In this document: piece after piece, positions 1 to 12,469 of the stretch
How positions within the stretch are numbered: position 1 is the stretch's first letter
Layout of the letters: every line of letters starts with the position of its first letter
Origin: Metellina segmentata
Taxonomy: Eukaryota > Arthropoda > Arachnida > Araneae > Tetragnathidae
Length of the DNA: 64,000 nucleotides
Assembly (NCBI GenBank): GCA_947359465.1
Contig: OX375874.1
Span: forward strand, 94,086,172 to 94,150,171
Direction: 5' to 3'
Position numbers and translations under genes: made by a program
The notes under the pieces: model-generated
The model's database searches: none
What the model was told of the DNA's origin: nothing
The model's input: the letters and a program-made list of their open reading frames with translations, nothing else

Positions 1-1954
1 CACATCTGAAAAAAATACATAATGCCACTCATAAAAATTATGCTGCCATTCAAAATTGCTGAATAGTGAAAATGTATTTGTATTGAATAAAAGACTTGTA
101 ATTAATTAAACGAAAAATAATTAAAAAGGTTGACATCGCATTTTTGTAGAGAGAATAATATTTTAATCTAATGTAATAATAATTTAAGAACCCTTATATT
201 TGTTTAAAAATGCAGCTAAAACAGAAATGCGATTTATTTCATCCTTTATTTCGTTTTTCGCTTTTAAGTCATTTTGTGTTGTACGAGACAAATTAGGTGA
301 GACCTTATTCTTAATCCCTTAAAATACATTTATTTATAAATGTGACATGTCACTTTGTAGTAGATTTTACATTTTAATGAATACAACGTAAACTGGATTG
401 TTTAATTTTGAAGTTCGACCTCAAAGATGGATTGATTTTTTTAGTTTTTTATAACTATAATTTTATGTTAAGGAATAATTTTCCATAAAAATTTGTTTCT
501 CACATTTAGTGAAACAATTTATCGTTGAAGCCACTACCACGATTAATGATGATACATCCCCTAAGGTGCATTTCATTGAATCATTTAACTGTTCAATAGC
601 ATCTAAACTGGTGGTCCCTTTTGATATCTTCGTTACCTAAAGCATTCAGAACTCATGAACATTTCTGTTCTGAACCATATGTGATTTAAAAACTTAATTT
701 GAAAGCAAAAAATTAATGATTACAGACAATTAGATTGCAATCTTTATCGGTTTATTCCTGATAAAATCTTATCAGCTTTTTATTACAATTAGTAAACCTT
801 TGTTATGGCGAAACGTTCCAACAGCAAAATCATAACTTTGAGTTTTCCTTCAATATCTCATTTATCTGTACACACTTTCATTTATGTTTTTTCTTGAGTA
901 ATCCTCCTTATCTACATGACACTTCGTACTTTTCTTCCACTTTACCAATTCCAAAGCGGATTACGAATGAACGTTTTAACGTTTGATGGTTGTACATAAC
1001 TGTCGCGTGACGTTTGGTTGAATTAATTTGGACAAACTTCCAAGTAAACATCATTATTATCATTCTGTAACTAAGAGATGGGGTGAAAGCCCGTGACTCA
1101 CAGTTTAGGGATTTTGTTCTGAGCTTTAGCTTTGTAACGGTTGATCAGATGCGATAAATAGCAGACACCTGACGCTGTTAGTATAACCAACAATCAATAA
1201 GCTCAAGAGCATTATACTCTGTGATTGCAAATAATAATTTTCTGACACCTATCTACCATTCTCTAAATCTTTCAGGCTAAGATCAAATACATAGCCCTAT
1301 TATTCAGCTATGTTTATCGATATTATTCATAAGCAATTTTAATCTTGTTTCGTTAACACCTACTTTCTGTATAAAGGTAATAGTGAAAAGCAATCGTTAA
1401 AAGATTGAACTACACTATAATGGAAAATTTTTTTAACATAAAATAGTTCTGCCATGTTGAGATTGAATTTTTTAAATTTGATGCCAATTCTAAGCTTAAA
1501 ATTACATGCTAAACGTAGATTACCTTTGTTTTATATGCCTTTTGTGCAGAAAGAAACTTTTCAAAGAGAAAATATCCTTAATGTAAAAAAAGAAAATTGT
1601 TGAGGATCCCTGACTTCCAAAAACGTATAAGTAAAGCGAAATTTATATTATTATTATGCTACGTTTACTAAGTAATGTAAAAAAAAATATATATTAAAAC
1701 CTAGAAGTTACCCTACAGTAAATTCGTCACTTGGACAATTCGAAAGATCGTACTTTTTGACCAACTAAGCAATTTATTATAAATGATCAAACGTCTGTGT
1801 TTAGTCAGTATAATTCGTGAGCATTTCTGGAATTCACAACTCAATAACACGGTCTGTCCATCATCAAAATTTTCGTCTCCATACGGCTATTTGAGAGACA
1901 CTGGTTACCGCATTACAATATTAACTAAAATTGTATTGTACATTGTTCTCTTGA

Positions 1955-1957
<3 letters not shown>
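1..1957. other. AT-rich sequence without recognisable gene
   Basis: I see no ORF with protein-like composition, no RNA gene and no transposon terminus in this stretch. It is strongly AT-rich with scattered homopolymer runs, as expected for intron or intergenic DNA. Confidence 0.6.

Positions 1958-1997
<40 letters not shown>
1958..1997. repeat. (TG)20 microsatellite
   Basis: Uninterrupted TG dinucleotide run of 40 bases. The short reading frame ending in alternating Cys-Val across it is an artefact of the repeat. Confidence 0.98.
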
Positions 1998-1998
<1 letters not shown>

Positions 1999-2379
1999 CC
2001 ACAACATTCTTAAAAACCTTGAAGTATACGGATATGCTAGACTATTGCTATAAAATCTAATAATATTGCAAAACAATACGCTTTACTTAAACTGTATTAT
2101 CTTATTTGAGTAAATCATAGATTTTCAGAAAAAAATAGGGGGAAATCCAATTATAAGTGCAGCAAACCTACAAAAAAATACAGAGAATGAACAATGTTAC
2201 AATTGGCCATTTATGTTAGTTTGAAGGCTATTATGGTTGGATACTCATTTATTGTATTCCGTGACTTTTGAAATGTCCCTCAAAGATTTCCAGCATTATG
2301 AAGAACAACTGACGGTTCACTACGTTAAATAGCTTTTTTCGCACCAGTGGTTTATTGTGTCAGAAGTTATGAAAGAAGA

Positions 2380-2565
2380 TTTTTTTCGCCATGATTACTC
2401 CGTTTAGTTAATATGAAGGAATAAATTGTTGCTCGTTGAAAGGTAAAGTCGGACGACAGCTATCCCAATGAAGAAACACATTATGTTAACCGAGTGATGA
2501 TAATTGGCTCTGAAATGAAGGACATTTCCATCCGTAATTTGGTTGAAACAAATACCGTAGTAATA
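2380..2565 (+). pseudogene. possible mariner-type helix-turn-helix relic
   Basis: Two overlapping frames read like the linker and second helix-turn-helix of a mariner transposase. One gives KGKVGRQLSQ, compared with the usual FKVGRP motif. The next frame, from about 2450, gives NEETHYVNRVMI followed by ISIRNLVET, in the position of the helix that binds DNA. No termini were found and the frame is broken, so this is only a weak family guess. Confidence 0.25.
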
Positions 2566-2921
2566 TAACTGACCTTCGCTATTTCTTCACTTCGTTTAAT
2601 TTTGAAAAGGTCTAATTACCAAGTAATTAACTCTACAGCATACCTTACCTGAAGAACATAAACTAGTATGCGATTCTTACGGAATAACTGAAGATTTTTT
2701 TTAACAAAGAAACACCAGCTTCTATTTACAATTGCGTTTGGATATTGTAATGTCTTGAGCCACCTGGGCGGGCAAACAATGCACGCTACAGGTGACACAA
2801 TCGACAGAAGGGCTCACATACTTTGCGAGTTCGGGAGTTGAACAGCCTGTTGAGATCTCAGTGAAAACCTGGCGTTAAATATCTTTTGTAAACTAAAATT
2901 AAAAAACTGATTTGATAATGC

Positions 2922-3030
2922 GGTAGGTATTTAATTAAAGTCGCACTAGAATAACACATCGGGCTATTGGCGACGATCCGGGATGAACCCCCGAAGATCC
3001 CAGGACAACACCTCGTAATATTGAACCACG
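2922..3030 (-). mobile_element. SINE body 3' fragment
   Basis: Read on the minus strand this matches the 3' half of the main SINE of the window. It has the GTGGTTCAA block, the GGGAT-CGTCG-CCAATAGCCCG block and an AATTAAATACCTACC tail. The tRNA head and upstream body are absent, so it is 5' truncated. Full-length relatives lie at 30662-30963 and 43176-43491. Confidence 0.8.
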
Positions 3031-5713
3031 CTTTGGTAGTGCGGAACTTCTACGCTTGGGGAAATCTCCGTGAAGACCAAGCTTTAATAAAACATGTAAA
3101 CTAATTTTTTTTTCTCCAGAAAAGGCTTTATTTTTACTTGTATATGTTGAGCTGTGGTTCGTCCCAGATAAAGAGAACGTATGTTTCAGCATCCCTTTGG
3201 ATTTCGTTGATAATTTGAGAATCACACCACTGATCACGCAATAAAATACATAAGAAAATACATACATGTTCAAAAATTTTAATATTGAATTCGCGTCAAG
3301 CAAGGCCACCTGATCCTAGTCCAATAGTGCGTACTTTCTATGCTCTCGGACGTCACATTTGCAGCCTATATAACAACACCTAGGACAGCACAAGAGCAAA
3401 GATGTGGTCTAGCATACGAATGGGACTCATTGACACTTAGGAAGGCTGCACGTTTTGAGGTCAGGATTAGGATCAGAGGCCAGCACATTTACTATTAGGT
3501 TGCTTTTGATAGACAAAAATATTTTTTTCGCAATAACTAAAACCTACGGCGTGTTCAACTAAGCCTTTTGTATACTTCTTTACTTCCCAGTAGCACCACG
3601 GGGTATGTGGGTGTTTTTATCTATTCTATATTCTTGTGGAATATTAATTTGTCCTTAGAGGTATTTCGGTGCAGGCACATGGCACGTGATTCATATATAT
3701 TGTATTGTATTTTCCTTAATTTTGGACGTGTTCATATCACATGGGATCATCGACTAACTCATCTGATCTTCATATCCTGTTTTTTTATCCGGAGTTGAAA
3801 TTTCAAGTAACTTGCAAGACGTCTGTTTCGACAGAGTAGAAAAGCAGCTGGGTATTTTCAGGAATTGAACATAAAAGTAATTTGTATATTCTCTCACATT
3901 GCGTGTAATTATTTCACTCTACTATGAATTTCCTTTTTGATAAATACAGATTTAAATTAAATTATTCATCTTACGTTTTAGTTAGAAGTTAATGAATATT
4001 TTGTAATGTTAGCCGGTATCAGTGATAAATATCGTTCATCCAATATTGCGGGTTTGAAGTTTGGAAATATCTATCACCATAGTTAATTACATTGGGTAGT
4101 TAATACTATCCATTTATAACTAAGTTTATACTGAAAAAATACCTTTAAAATTTACCATAGAACAAATTAGAGATAATTGAGCACCACTGACAATTTTGAA
4201 AAGAGGCTTGTATTTACAAGATGGAGAGAGGTTATTATGTAGTACTCTTATGTAGATGGTGGCTGCTAATTCAGATACAATATTACGGTTGTTTTCTTAT
4301 TGAAAAATAAGTTGGATTCCTTCTAACGTTTGTTAACTATTGAACTGCGCATTTTTTTCCCTTTTATTCTATCCATTTTTGTTTGCTATTTTTCAGTCTC
4401 CAGTTTACTTTCACCTTTACATTGTCTCAATGCTGTCTTGTCTTCATTACATGCAATTCTAATCCATCTCTTCTTCATTTACTTTCTTCGCCTCATTCCT
4501 TTCCATCATTCCCTCTCCTTTTAATTTTGTTTACTTTATTTCATCAAGAAGTTTCTTCTGTTCGATAAAATCTTCCCGTTCCTTACTCGCAGAAATGATC
4601 CATGTGCCAGTTTGTTTAAGGAAATGTGCCGCGAAAGTAGAAGCATATTCTTACAAAATCGCTAGAAGAGTAACATTAGTTTCAATAAAAACAATTAAAA
4701 AAATAAAGCAACACAAAAAAATTTTTAAATATGGAAGGACTTTTCAAAAACTATAGAAAAAAAACTCAGAATACTAATGCTCTACATGTACGTTTACTGT
4801 TGAACGCGCTATGAGCGTTATCTATCTCATCTCCATCAAAAAAGGGTAGGTAGAGGTAAAATCAAGTCACAAAGTGTGTTTTCTAATTTACCACAGTGCG
4901 ACCAAGCGGTCTTCTAGAGCACAAAAAGGTCACAAAAATTACTTCCGCGTTTGATGAAAAAACAAAATTAAATTGTGAATAAAGTTCTTTTCCCGCGATT
5001 ACACGGATTTCCCAAATAAAAAATTCCACAACAAGGGCAGGCACACGAAAATTATGAAGGTATGCCGCAAACATGATTGTCCTAATGCCGCGGATCAGTT
5101 TTTTGTTTTTCAAAAGGTCTCCTACATTGGTGCGGCCAGGCTTCGAAATGGATGGGGAAAAAAACGTTGGCCTGGACTTCTTTCTGTGCACGGGTCCGGA
5201 AAGAGTGAAATTAGAAGTGCGCGATTCACTGTGTGCCACCGAGCGAAACGTGCTGCAAATTGGGTGACTAGGCTAGTGAGGACATTGCTAGGTTCGGCAG
5301 AAATTTGTTTGATGATTAGATCTTGCGTGGGAAAGTAATTTCAAAATCGATTACCATTGACTGATACGCATTTTTCTAATGGTAATTTCTTGTTGACAAA
5401 GTTGTCCGGAAATTTGAAATTAGATGGGAAGAATCAAACCGCAATCATGTCACTCGTGTGTTGGAATCTGGAGTACTTCTAAATGAACTTGAGGGCACAT
5501 CTTGTTGTTCTCTAAGCCTTCCAGTCTAAGCAGCTCGTCTCAGATTGCGAATAGACAACAAATGTATAAATGAACTTGGGGAAGTATGCCTTGATGTGTT
5601 GCAACTATAATACAAGCAAAAGGAGGCCCTAGCCATTACTAAATAGAATAATAAAGAACTTTTTCTGAAGATCATGCAGTGTCCAAATACTTTAGTCCAA
5701 ATAGTGGAGAGTA
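3031..5713. other. unassigned sequence
   Basis: Mostly AT-rich with no recognised element. The part 4880-5340 is less AT-rich and has overlapping ORFs on both strands (minus 4883-5239, plus 5054-5338). Neither shows a known motif, and the overlap suggests composition rather than coding. A pyrimidine-rich stretch lies at 4340-4560. Confidence 0.5.
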
Positions 5714-6110
5714 CAGTAGAACCTTGATTATCTGAACTCCGATTATCCGAGTGTCCGTTTTATTTAAAACGAATTCGATACCAAGTTTTTTTCCAAGTTT
5801 TAAAAGAAGCTTTGAGCTCGAATGTTCTTTGTTCTTAATGCTGTAACATAATGCTGCCTGTCAAAACATGAGAGTAACTCATTGTAAAATTATCACAATA
5901 AATATATTATTGTAACACAAATCCGAGTATAGATTATTCTTCGTCCTTTTTTAGTGAATATTTGAGTAGAAGTAGTAGTAACATGTAGTAAAGTAAATTT
6001 TTTCTGTATTTCGTATGACTGTTTTCTGTTTCTTCGTTATCCGTTATCTATATCATCCTAGTTTCTGGTTATCAGAGTCCATATTACATCGGATAATCAG
6101 TATTCTACTA
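5714..6110. mobile_element. pogo/Tigger-type MITE, TA target duplication
   Basis: The left end reads CAGTAGAACCTTGATTATC and the right end, reverse-complemented, reads TAGTAGAATACTGATTATC. Both are flanked by TA (5712-5713 and 6111-6112). The pattern CAGTAGAACC-GATTATCCGAACTCC is the established terminus of pogo-like (Tigger) elements. The 397-bp interior has no transposase frame, so this is a non-autonomous copy. A coding relative with a similar left end lies at 25664. Confidence 0.8.
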
Positions 6111-6662
6111 TAATTGCATCAGCATTGCTTGCCAATTTCTCAGTGTTGTGCCTTTTAGTTCTGCGAAGAGTTGTAAGGATTCCTAGCGCAGTTTAGATTT
6201 CCGTGATTTATTTGCGATTTCGAACATGTCGCTGAAGATGCTAAATGATACACCTGTTCATGACATCGCTCAAAGTGCAAAAGGTCGTATGTCTAAAAAC
6301 TGTATTTTTCAGGAGAGTGTTTTCCTTATGATTTGAATCAATTATTATTCTACGCATTTGTTGTGACTTTTATTGGTTCAGCTGATGGCATAAGAGATTT
6401 TTCCACAGATGGAAAAAACAAATTGCCACAAATAGCAATAATACAATAAAAAATGGAGTTTTTGACATACGACATTTTGAGCAACGCACCCATGTCTGCG
6501 TTTCTAAAAGTGTGGTAATCAAACCATCGTGTCATACAAAGGGACTCAAAAGGTAGACATCCTTAAAATTTCTCATTTACTCTATATCATGTGTTCAAAC
6601 ATGATTCTTTTAGAGGTTTGTTTCACAAAAGCAGTAGTATATTGAGAAGCTAAATTCCTTAC
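6111..6662. other. likely intron downstream of the 6663-7002 exon
   Basis: On the minus strand this follows the splice donor at 6662-6661. No acceptor with a protein-like exon after it was recognised here, so the next exon is probably farther left or too short to see. Confidence 0.4.
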
Positions 6663-7002
6663 CCTTTCCGTTGTCTCCAATGGGCGAAGTGTAGACCGTC
6701 ACCTTGTATCCAAAAGTCTTTTTCACCGGGTTATGACCCATAATCCCTTCCTTCAATGCCTTGATGTGTTCAGAAACTGAACTGTTCTGGGGCATCTGCG
6801 ACACCTCGCCCAACCGGGACACAGAAGTGGCGTTTCCAGGTGGCGTGGACAACCGTATCTTCTCGAGGTCTCGAAGACGGTCGTTTCGGAAAGTGTCCAA
6901 AGATTCCAAAATACTACTGAGCATCTCAACTGTCCCTGGATCCAGGGTCGTTTTCTTAGCTGCCTCCTGGGCTGCATGACACAATTGGCACAACAACAGC
7001 AC
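6663..7002 (-). CDS. candidate internal exon of a secreted host protein
   Basis: A 340-bp stretch, clearly richer in GC than its flanks, is bounded on the minus strand by a pyrimidine-containing acceptor (TTTCTCATCCAG, AG at 7004-7003) and a donor GTAAGG (from 6662). The frame opens with VLLLCQLCHA then AQEAAKK, like the end of a signal peptide and its cleavage site, so an upstream exon would supply the start. About 100 residues follow. They include an amphipathic stretch rich in Leu, Arg and Glu (TVEMLSSILESLDTF then RDLEKIR), two N-glycosylation sequons (NAT, NSS) and an end at TSPIGDNGKG. The frame continues past the donor only into low-complexity residues. I do not recognise the family. 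It is the best host coding sequence in the window, but its function is unknown. Confidence 0.6.
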
Positions 7003-7746
7003 CTGGATGAGAAATATGGATCTATTAATTCTTACTTTTCGTGTTTATGACACTCACGCCTGCTTACAAGTATCAAAGCCGGTCAAGGATGCATTCATTA
7101 TAAAAAAGTAAACAAACAATAAATACACAATATATTAAGACAGGGTGTATACACCTTTTAAACTCAGAAACAAAAAGCAATTCAAATACAGATCCTTAAA
7201 TTCAAAAATCTAATATTAGTAGGATCAAATCGATCCACTCTGTCCATCGTAATGGTAGCCGCCATGACACAATCACGTATTCGCAACAACGATTGTTTAT
7301 TATTGATAACATTAAATTATCCATCTTGAGTATCAGTGGATGGTTTAACCTAATGAAATAGTTTTGGTAAAACGTAGACAAACTTGTAGAAATCAGGGTC
7401 GCTCCGTACGGACTCAGGGAAGTTCTTTTAATTTTCAATTTGTATAAATATGATAAAAAATTGACCCTATTCGGTCAAAAAATAAATTAAAGCTTTATTT
7501 CTTTCTTTAATATTTGAATAGGTCAGCACTTTGCCATTTGCGTCATCTCCCGGGCACCTAAACATCTTTACCCCATGAGATATTTTATGGTAGGGCTTGC
7601 CTCTGTTCTGCTTCAAGGGAAACTTAAAACAAAACGAATTGCTCCAAAAATTTACATACTTTTGTATATTGCCCGAGCCCTACTTGCTTCCCTGCCTTCC
7701 AATAAATTCCTCAAATGTATGCCAATCTATTTATCCCATCTGTTTT
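7003..7746. other. likely intron upstream of the exon; no feature seen
   Basis: AT-rich. On the minus strand it precedes the acceptor at 7003. No first exon with a start codon and signal-peptide N-terminus was found. Confidence 0.4.
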
Positions 7747-8075
7747 CGACTCACTGATTCAAACTTGTAAGTTAGAATCAGTAAATGTTTGTAGATGAGT
7801 ATATAATCATTTTGTAGATGAAAGATAATTTCCGGGAGTCAAACAATAACTTCAGAATATGTCTGCTTTCTCGAAAACTGATATTTAAAATACACGTTAC
7901 CAACAAGAATTATGGCACTTAATTAATCTAAGTTTTAGACTCACTAGTTCAAACGTATAAAGAACGATTTTGTAGATGAAAGATAATGTAATATTAAGAT
8001 ATGAAAAATAAATTCTGGGCGTCAAAAAATAAATTCTACTTTCTCAAAACTTGAAATTTAAAATCCAAGTCACCA
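7747..8075. repeat. diverged tandem duplication, about 190-bp offset
   Basis: Two blocks, 7747-7903 and 7937-8075, share the same ordered landmarks. These are GACTCACT-GTTCAAAC, TTTTGTAGATGAAAGATAAT, a GGGxGTCAAA block, CTACTTTCTC and a final CACCAAC. Indels separate the blocks, so this is an old local duplication rather than a young satellite. Confidence 0.75.
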
Positions 8076-8940
8076 ACGTAAGAAGTCTTTCTGTTCCTAT
8101 CACTATTACTGTAAGTAATAGTAATTTAAAGTAATTTAAAAGAAAGCCATGGATTTGTTTACACATCCATAATATATGAGCGTATGAGCTAAATAGCTTT
8201 CATAAACCACTAGCTTTACTACTTGGCTTTGCCCGATAGGTTTTGCTGCTTCAGACTAACCAAGTGGCACCTGTGTCCTCAGTATTTTCGTTACGTCGTC
8301 AAATAGCTTTTTGAGCTTTGGTCCGTTTCACATATTCGTATTCTTTCCTCTTTCTATTGTTGGGCTCGTGACAGCTTTTTCCGTTTTGTGTTGATTGGCA
8401 TCGTCGTTCTAATGAAATAGACAGAGTATGTGAGAGTAGTCGTTATCGTAAGAGCTCAGAAAAGAAAATCATGAGGTCTTACGAATCGAATTGGGCCGAT
8501 TGGCTGGAGCATACTGGTGTTTTTATTCACGCTGGCAAACGTCTTTAACCAATCAATAATATGTTCCACGTTAGGATACATAATTTTTCCCCACAACCTC
8601 GTAACAGATCATCAAACCGAGCGACAAGAAGAAATAGCATGAAACCGCGTTTACATATTCCATCGATTGAATTGGAAGATCGACGCTGATTTAAATGTGA
8701 ATAGCTATGTGTTCTATATTAAATTTTACTTCTATGGCTCTAAGAAAAGGAATAAACAAACTGAAAATAGTCGCTTTGATCTAGAAATTTCAATCAAAAT
8801 AAGGTGTTCAAATTTCTTGAGTTAAAGTGTTTTTATTGCTAGAGACAAATAGGGGATTTCTTTTTTACCCATAAAACTCCAAACTTCATCTAGGAATTGA
8901 AAAAAAGAATGTTAAATCTCTCTATATTTAAGAGAGTGCT
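8076..8940. other. unassigned sequence
   Basis: No coding motif, tRNA-like box or transposon terminus recognised. A moderately GC-rich patch at 8220-8420 has no supported interpretation. Confidence 0.5.
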
Positions 8941-9175
8941 CCGACCAAACGGTTTAGTGGTTAAGGTGTTAGCCTCTAGATCGGAAGGTTCCTGGTTCGA
9001 ATCCTGGTCAGGGCATGCTTGTCAGCGTATGGTGTAGAGGCGGCCGATGCACCTTAAATCTGTCGTAGACGAAAGTCCTCAAGTTGGGTTGGTGTGGAAG
9101 TTTAGAGAGTGGAGTGCCAGCTCAGATGTTGCCTCGTCATCTGACCGTGGTTCAAAATTATGAGGCGATACACCG
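8941..9175 (+). mobile_element. tRNA-derived SINE with head, 3' truncated or rearranged
   Basis: It begins with a tRNA-like head of about 75 bp. A degenerate A box (TTTAGTGGTTAAGG) precedes a perfect B box, GGTTCGAATCC, at 8994-9004. The common body follows (AGGCGGC-GATGCACC, GGAGTGCCAGCTCAG, GACCGTGGTTCAAAATTA). The usual GTTGTGTTGCTC end and ACCTACC tail are missing after about 9175. An internal RNA polymerase III promoter of this kind is standard for SINEs. Confidence 0.85.
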
Positions 9176-10287
9176 AATGGCTTAGGCTGGGACGGTGGTA
9201 ACAAGTTGAATATTTAAGGGAGTGTAGTCCATACCAAATCGCTCTGGTAAATATGTAGTTTTCTTAGTGTATTGTATCAACCAACTCAGATTCCAAAAGA
9301 TTTTCACTGACAGCCTGAACCGGAAAATCTAATTATGTATATCAAAAACACGGCATAAAAACGCTAATAGTTAAGTTTCATCGAAGAACGTGTTACTTTG
9401 AGCACACGTTATACAAATAAGTGCTTTAACTTTGTTGGAATAAATGGGTCAGGTTTAAACACATTTATTGCAACAAAAGAATTTCATTGACTAATCCAGT
9501 CTCTTTCTTCTTTTTTTTTTCTGTACTATCATTCCTGTTTAAATATACATTAGACTTTTTCTGTCTGGTGCATTGAAAGACAAAAGGTCACCACTGTAGT
9601 GGGACACTTCCTCGAGTCGAGCAAAACAATTACCCCGACACCCATTTAGTGTTTTTCGCCCATGACTGCACCTAACCGTGACCGCCACGCTACGGAGAGT
9701 GAGAAAGAGAAAAACTTTCGTTCAAGAAACTAATGGACATCAAATACCAATCATAAAAGAAACGGGACGAAAAGTAGAAAGTGACAAGTTTTCGGTTTCA
9801 GTTTGCATACGGTTGAAGACTGCTTGAATGCAAGAGAGAAAGCAATAGTTTTTTCGTGACTTTTCTCTTTTTTTTTCATCCTGTTTGTTGATTTCAAGTC
9901 CCAATTGTTAGTATGCCCAATACATAAAAGTTTTTACAGCGACCCTTTCAAAATCATGAACTTTTTTATGTCCTTTTTTAAATTTTCAATTGGTATATAA
10001 GTTGAAATATCTCTCACATCCTGGAAAAAATAAACAGTAAACTAAATTTTTTCACAAAGCATAAAGGAGAAGGTATATGGTACATTACACATTTAAGATG
10101 TAAATTGTAGTCATTAAAAAGAATTATCTAGAAAAGAGATCTGATTGAAGAACCAAGTTAACATTTAATCCAGCATTATTTCAACTAAACACAGGTATTT
10201 GATGTAGGATAAGCCACTTCTATGGCAGAAGACGGATGTATGAATGAGCAGAAAAGAGACTTATAATACAACACAATGTGGTCAGGT
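9176..10287. other. unassigned sequence
   Basis: AT-rich apart from a mixed-composition patch at 9590-9720. No coding, RNA or transposon signature recognised. Confidence 0.5.
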
Positions 10288-10386
10288 AGGTAACAAATTA
10301 ACGTCTCAATGGAGCAATATGATGGTCTATTGGCGACTATCAGGGATGGATCCAGAAGGCAAAGATCTAAACCACGGTGGTCAGAG
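10288..10386 (-). mobile_element. degraded SINE 3' fragment
   Basis: On the minus strand it keeps the order CTGGATCCATCCCTGATAG, GTCGCCAATAGACC, TTGCTCCATTGAGACG. This is the decayed GATCCCGGACCGTCGTCAATAGCCC-GTTGCTCCAGTACGACG end of the main SINE. Many substitutions mark it as old. Confidence 0.6.
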
Positions 10387-10875
10387 CAAAGTAAATATCC
10401 TTTCTGAATGAGGCATGTGTTTATTTTGGACAGTTACTAGTTAAATAGGTTCTATGAAATTAAAGCAAGGCAGATGTGATCCTGATTAAACAGGTTTTCA
10501 TTTTTGGAAGCGAAAAGTTAAAGATGAATTGTTAACGAATATTCAAGGACTGTTTAAATTATAACTCCGAGAGGAAAATTTTAAATGAAAGATTGGGCAC
10601 AAAAGGATTTATATATTAAACATTGATATATTTTTTGTTGCGTGTGGCATATATATTCCTTAGTTTGTTGGTATCTTACTATTTTCATGAGTATCTATGC
10701 CTTATCAATAATCCTACGCATTGAGAATGCCTTTTAACCTGAACATTTTAAATACCTCATTTGAATGCAAGATAGATTATTAAAGATAGCTAATTGATTA
10801 TACAGTTTGGTAGACTATGCTTACGATAAAAGAAAAACTAACAAAATATGGTTGATGAAAAATTAATCAAGCATT

Positions 10876-11192
10876 TACTTTTCCTATTACAAATATTTAC
10901 GTTTAGTACGGGGTTTCAAGATAATATTTGCATAAGCTGTGTTATATATTTAAAAATATTTACATATTTCCTAGTTTAAAATCCTTAAAGCACAAGTCCA
11001 AACTTTCTAATACTATAATGAATGAATTGTAACATATTATTTTCGTATTACAAATATTTTGGTTTAGTACGGGGTTTCAAGATAATGTTTCCATATTTCG
11101 GTTATACATTTAACAATATTTGCATTTCCTAGTTCAAATTCCTTAAAGCACCACTTCAAACTTCCTAATACTATAATGAATGAATTGTGTAC
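10876..11192. repeat. diverged tandem duplication of about 163 bp
   Basis: Blocks 10876-11031 and 11039-11192 are clearly homologous. Both carry TATTACAAATATTT, TTTAGTACGGGGTTTCAAG, a CCTAGTT-AAA block and CTAATACTATAATGAATG. Identity is high but not perfect. No transposon ends flank the pair. Confidence 0.85.
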
Positions 11193-11456
11193 TTTCTGAT
11201 CCAATTTTTCATCTTTGTAGTCGTTAAAGTGAAGGTAAAAATTTCAATTTCAAATCTGTTCAAACTTTTACCTGAACTCAATTGCACAATAACAATAATC
11301 TCAAACCTAACAAAACAGAACAATGAGTTTTATTAATTTAAAAATATTGTTTTGCTATTTTCGTAACTGGATCTTTTTGCGAACTGCAGTTTGATTGTGT
11401 TTGGCTGGGATAGTTTTTGCAGACTATCATAAAATTAACTATTTACCTATGTTAAA

Positions 11457-11830
11457 GAAGGGATGTGGCAATGGCGATGGGACTACTCAGGGAAGGGAAG
11501 AGTAGTCCACACAGAATACAAGGACATATCACAGACGAGACTTCTAGAATCTTTTGAGATCAATCAATTTATCACTGGTCACGGCGTATTTGGTTCAGCA
11601 CCAGAAACGTTTATTCAATAAGGAAGACAAATGCGAATGTGGAGAAGGAATTCAAAGTGTTGACCACGTATTTACGACTGCAAACTGTGGGAAAACATAA
11701 GAAAATACCTATTTCCCCGTGACCACAAAAAAGTAGAAAGAAAACTACTTTGGACAAGTAAAAAGTCAAGACAAGGCCTTAAGATCATAGCCAATCGACT
11801 TCTTGAAATAAGACTAAAAGATCTATCATA
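11457..11830 (+). pseudogene. LINE (Jockey/R1-like) ORF2 C-terminal remnant
   Basis: One frame opens with WQWRWDYSGKGRVVHTE then FEINQFITGHGVFGS. The next frame, from about 11595, gives KCECGEGIQSVDHVF followed by a spaced Cys. This is the C-terminal zinc motif that follows RNase H in Jockey-, R1- and I-type retrotransposons. After another shift the sequence ends RKYLFPRDHKKVERK...NRLLEIRLKDLS with a stop at 11828-11830. At least two frameshifts make it inactive. Only the 3' end is present, as usual for 5'-truncated LINEs. Confidence 0.75.
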
Positions 11831-12292
11831 GCCCATCCCATGATAGTAAGTGTAACTGTATTGTAATATTAAGAAACATAGGCGGCAACGCATGTGCTGT
11901 GCGAGGTTGCTCGCAACCCAAAACTACACTGTATACCTTAGGGCGGGACGGTTTTGATAAATTAAATTTACCTATTTTAAAGGTAAATCACTTTAATCTG
12001 TTAATTTTATATAACAATCAATATAGGTAGGATAAAAACTTAATCCGACTTAATTAAACTTAATATTCTTAGAATTTGTTGGGTTTCAAAAGTTTTTTAA
12101 TATAAACATGGAAAGAAAGATCACATAAGCAACTGATGATTCATGTTGTAAAAAAAAAATTGTAATGTTTATTGAATGAAAGAAAAGTTATTTGGTTAGG
12201 TGTTTCGGCGTTTTATGGCGCAAGTGCTATATTTATCCAAAATGAGCCAAACACAAGCCAAGCAACGTCAAATAAAAATTGTGGTTTCTATA
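11831..12292. other. LINE 3' UTR then unassigned AT-rich DNA
   Basis: The first 120 bases probably belong to the LINE 3' untranslated region. A clear poly-A or target duplication could not be fixed. The rest carries no recognised feature up to the TA before the element at 12293. Confidence 0.4.
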
Positions 12293-12414
12293 CAGGGTGG
12301 TCCCGAATTCATGGTACAAACTTTAATGGTAGGTACAGGACATTGTAACAATGATTTATTGTATAGGAATGTATAGTCGCAAGTGACGCGGTGAGGCGAA
12401 AACAGGGGAAATAA
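12293..12414 (+). repeat. left terminal inverted repeat
   Basis: 122 bases pairing with 13012-13133 on the opposite strand, with a single A/T difference near 12399. Confidence 0.95.
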
Positions 12415-12469
12415 CGGCCGAAAGGAAAAACAAAGATTTTATTGAAAGCGTTGTTGACAAGTGTCATGT

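Noticed and set aside
4883..5338. ORFs of 118 and 94 residues on opposite strands as a gene
   Set aside because: The two frames overlap antiparallel, neither shows a family motif, and splice signals are not convincing. The region stays a weak candidate only.
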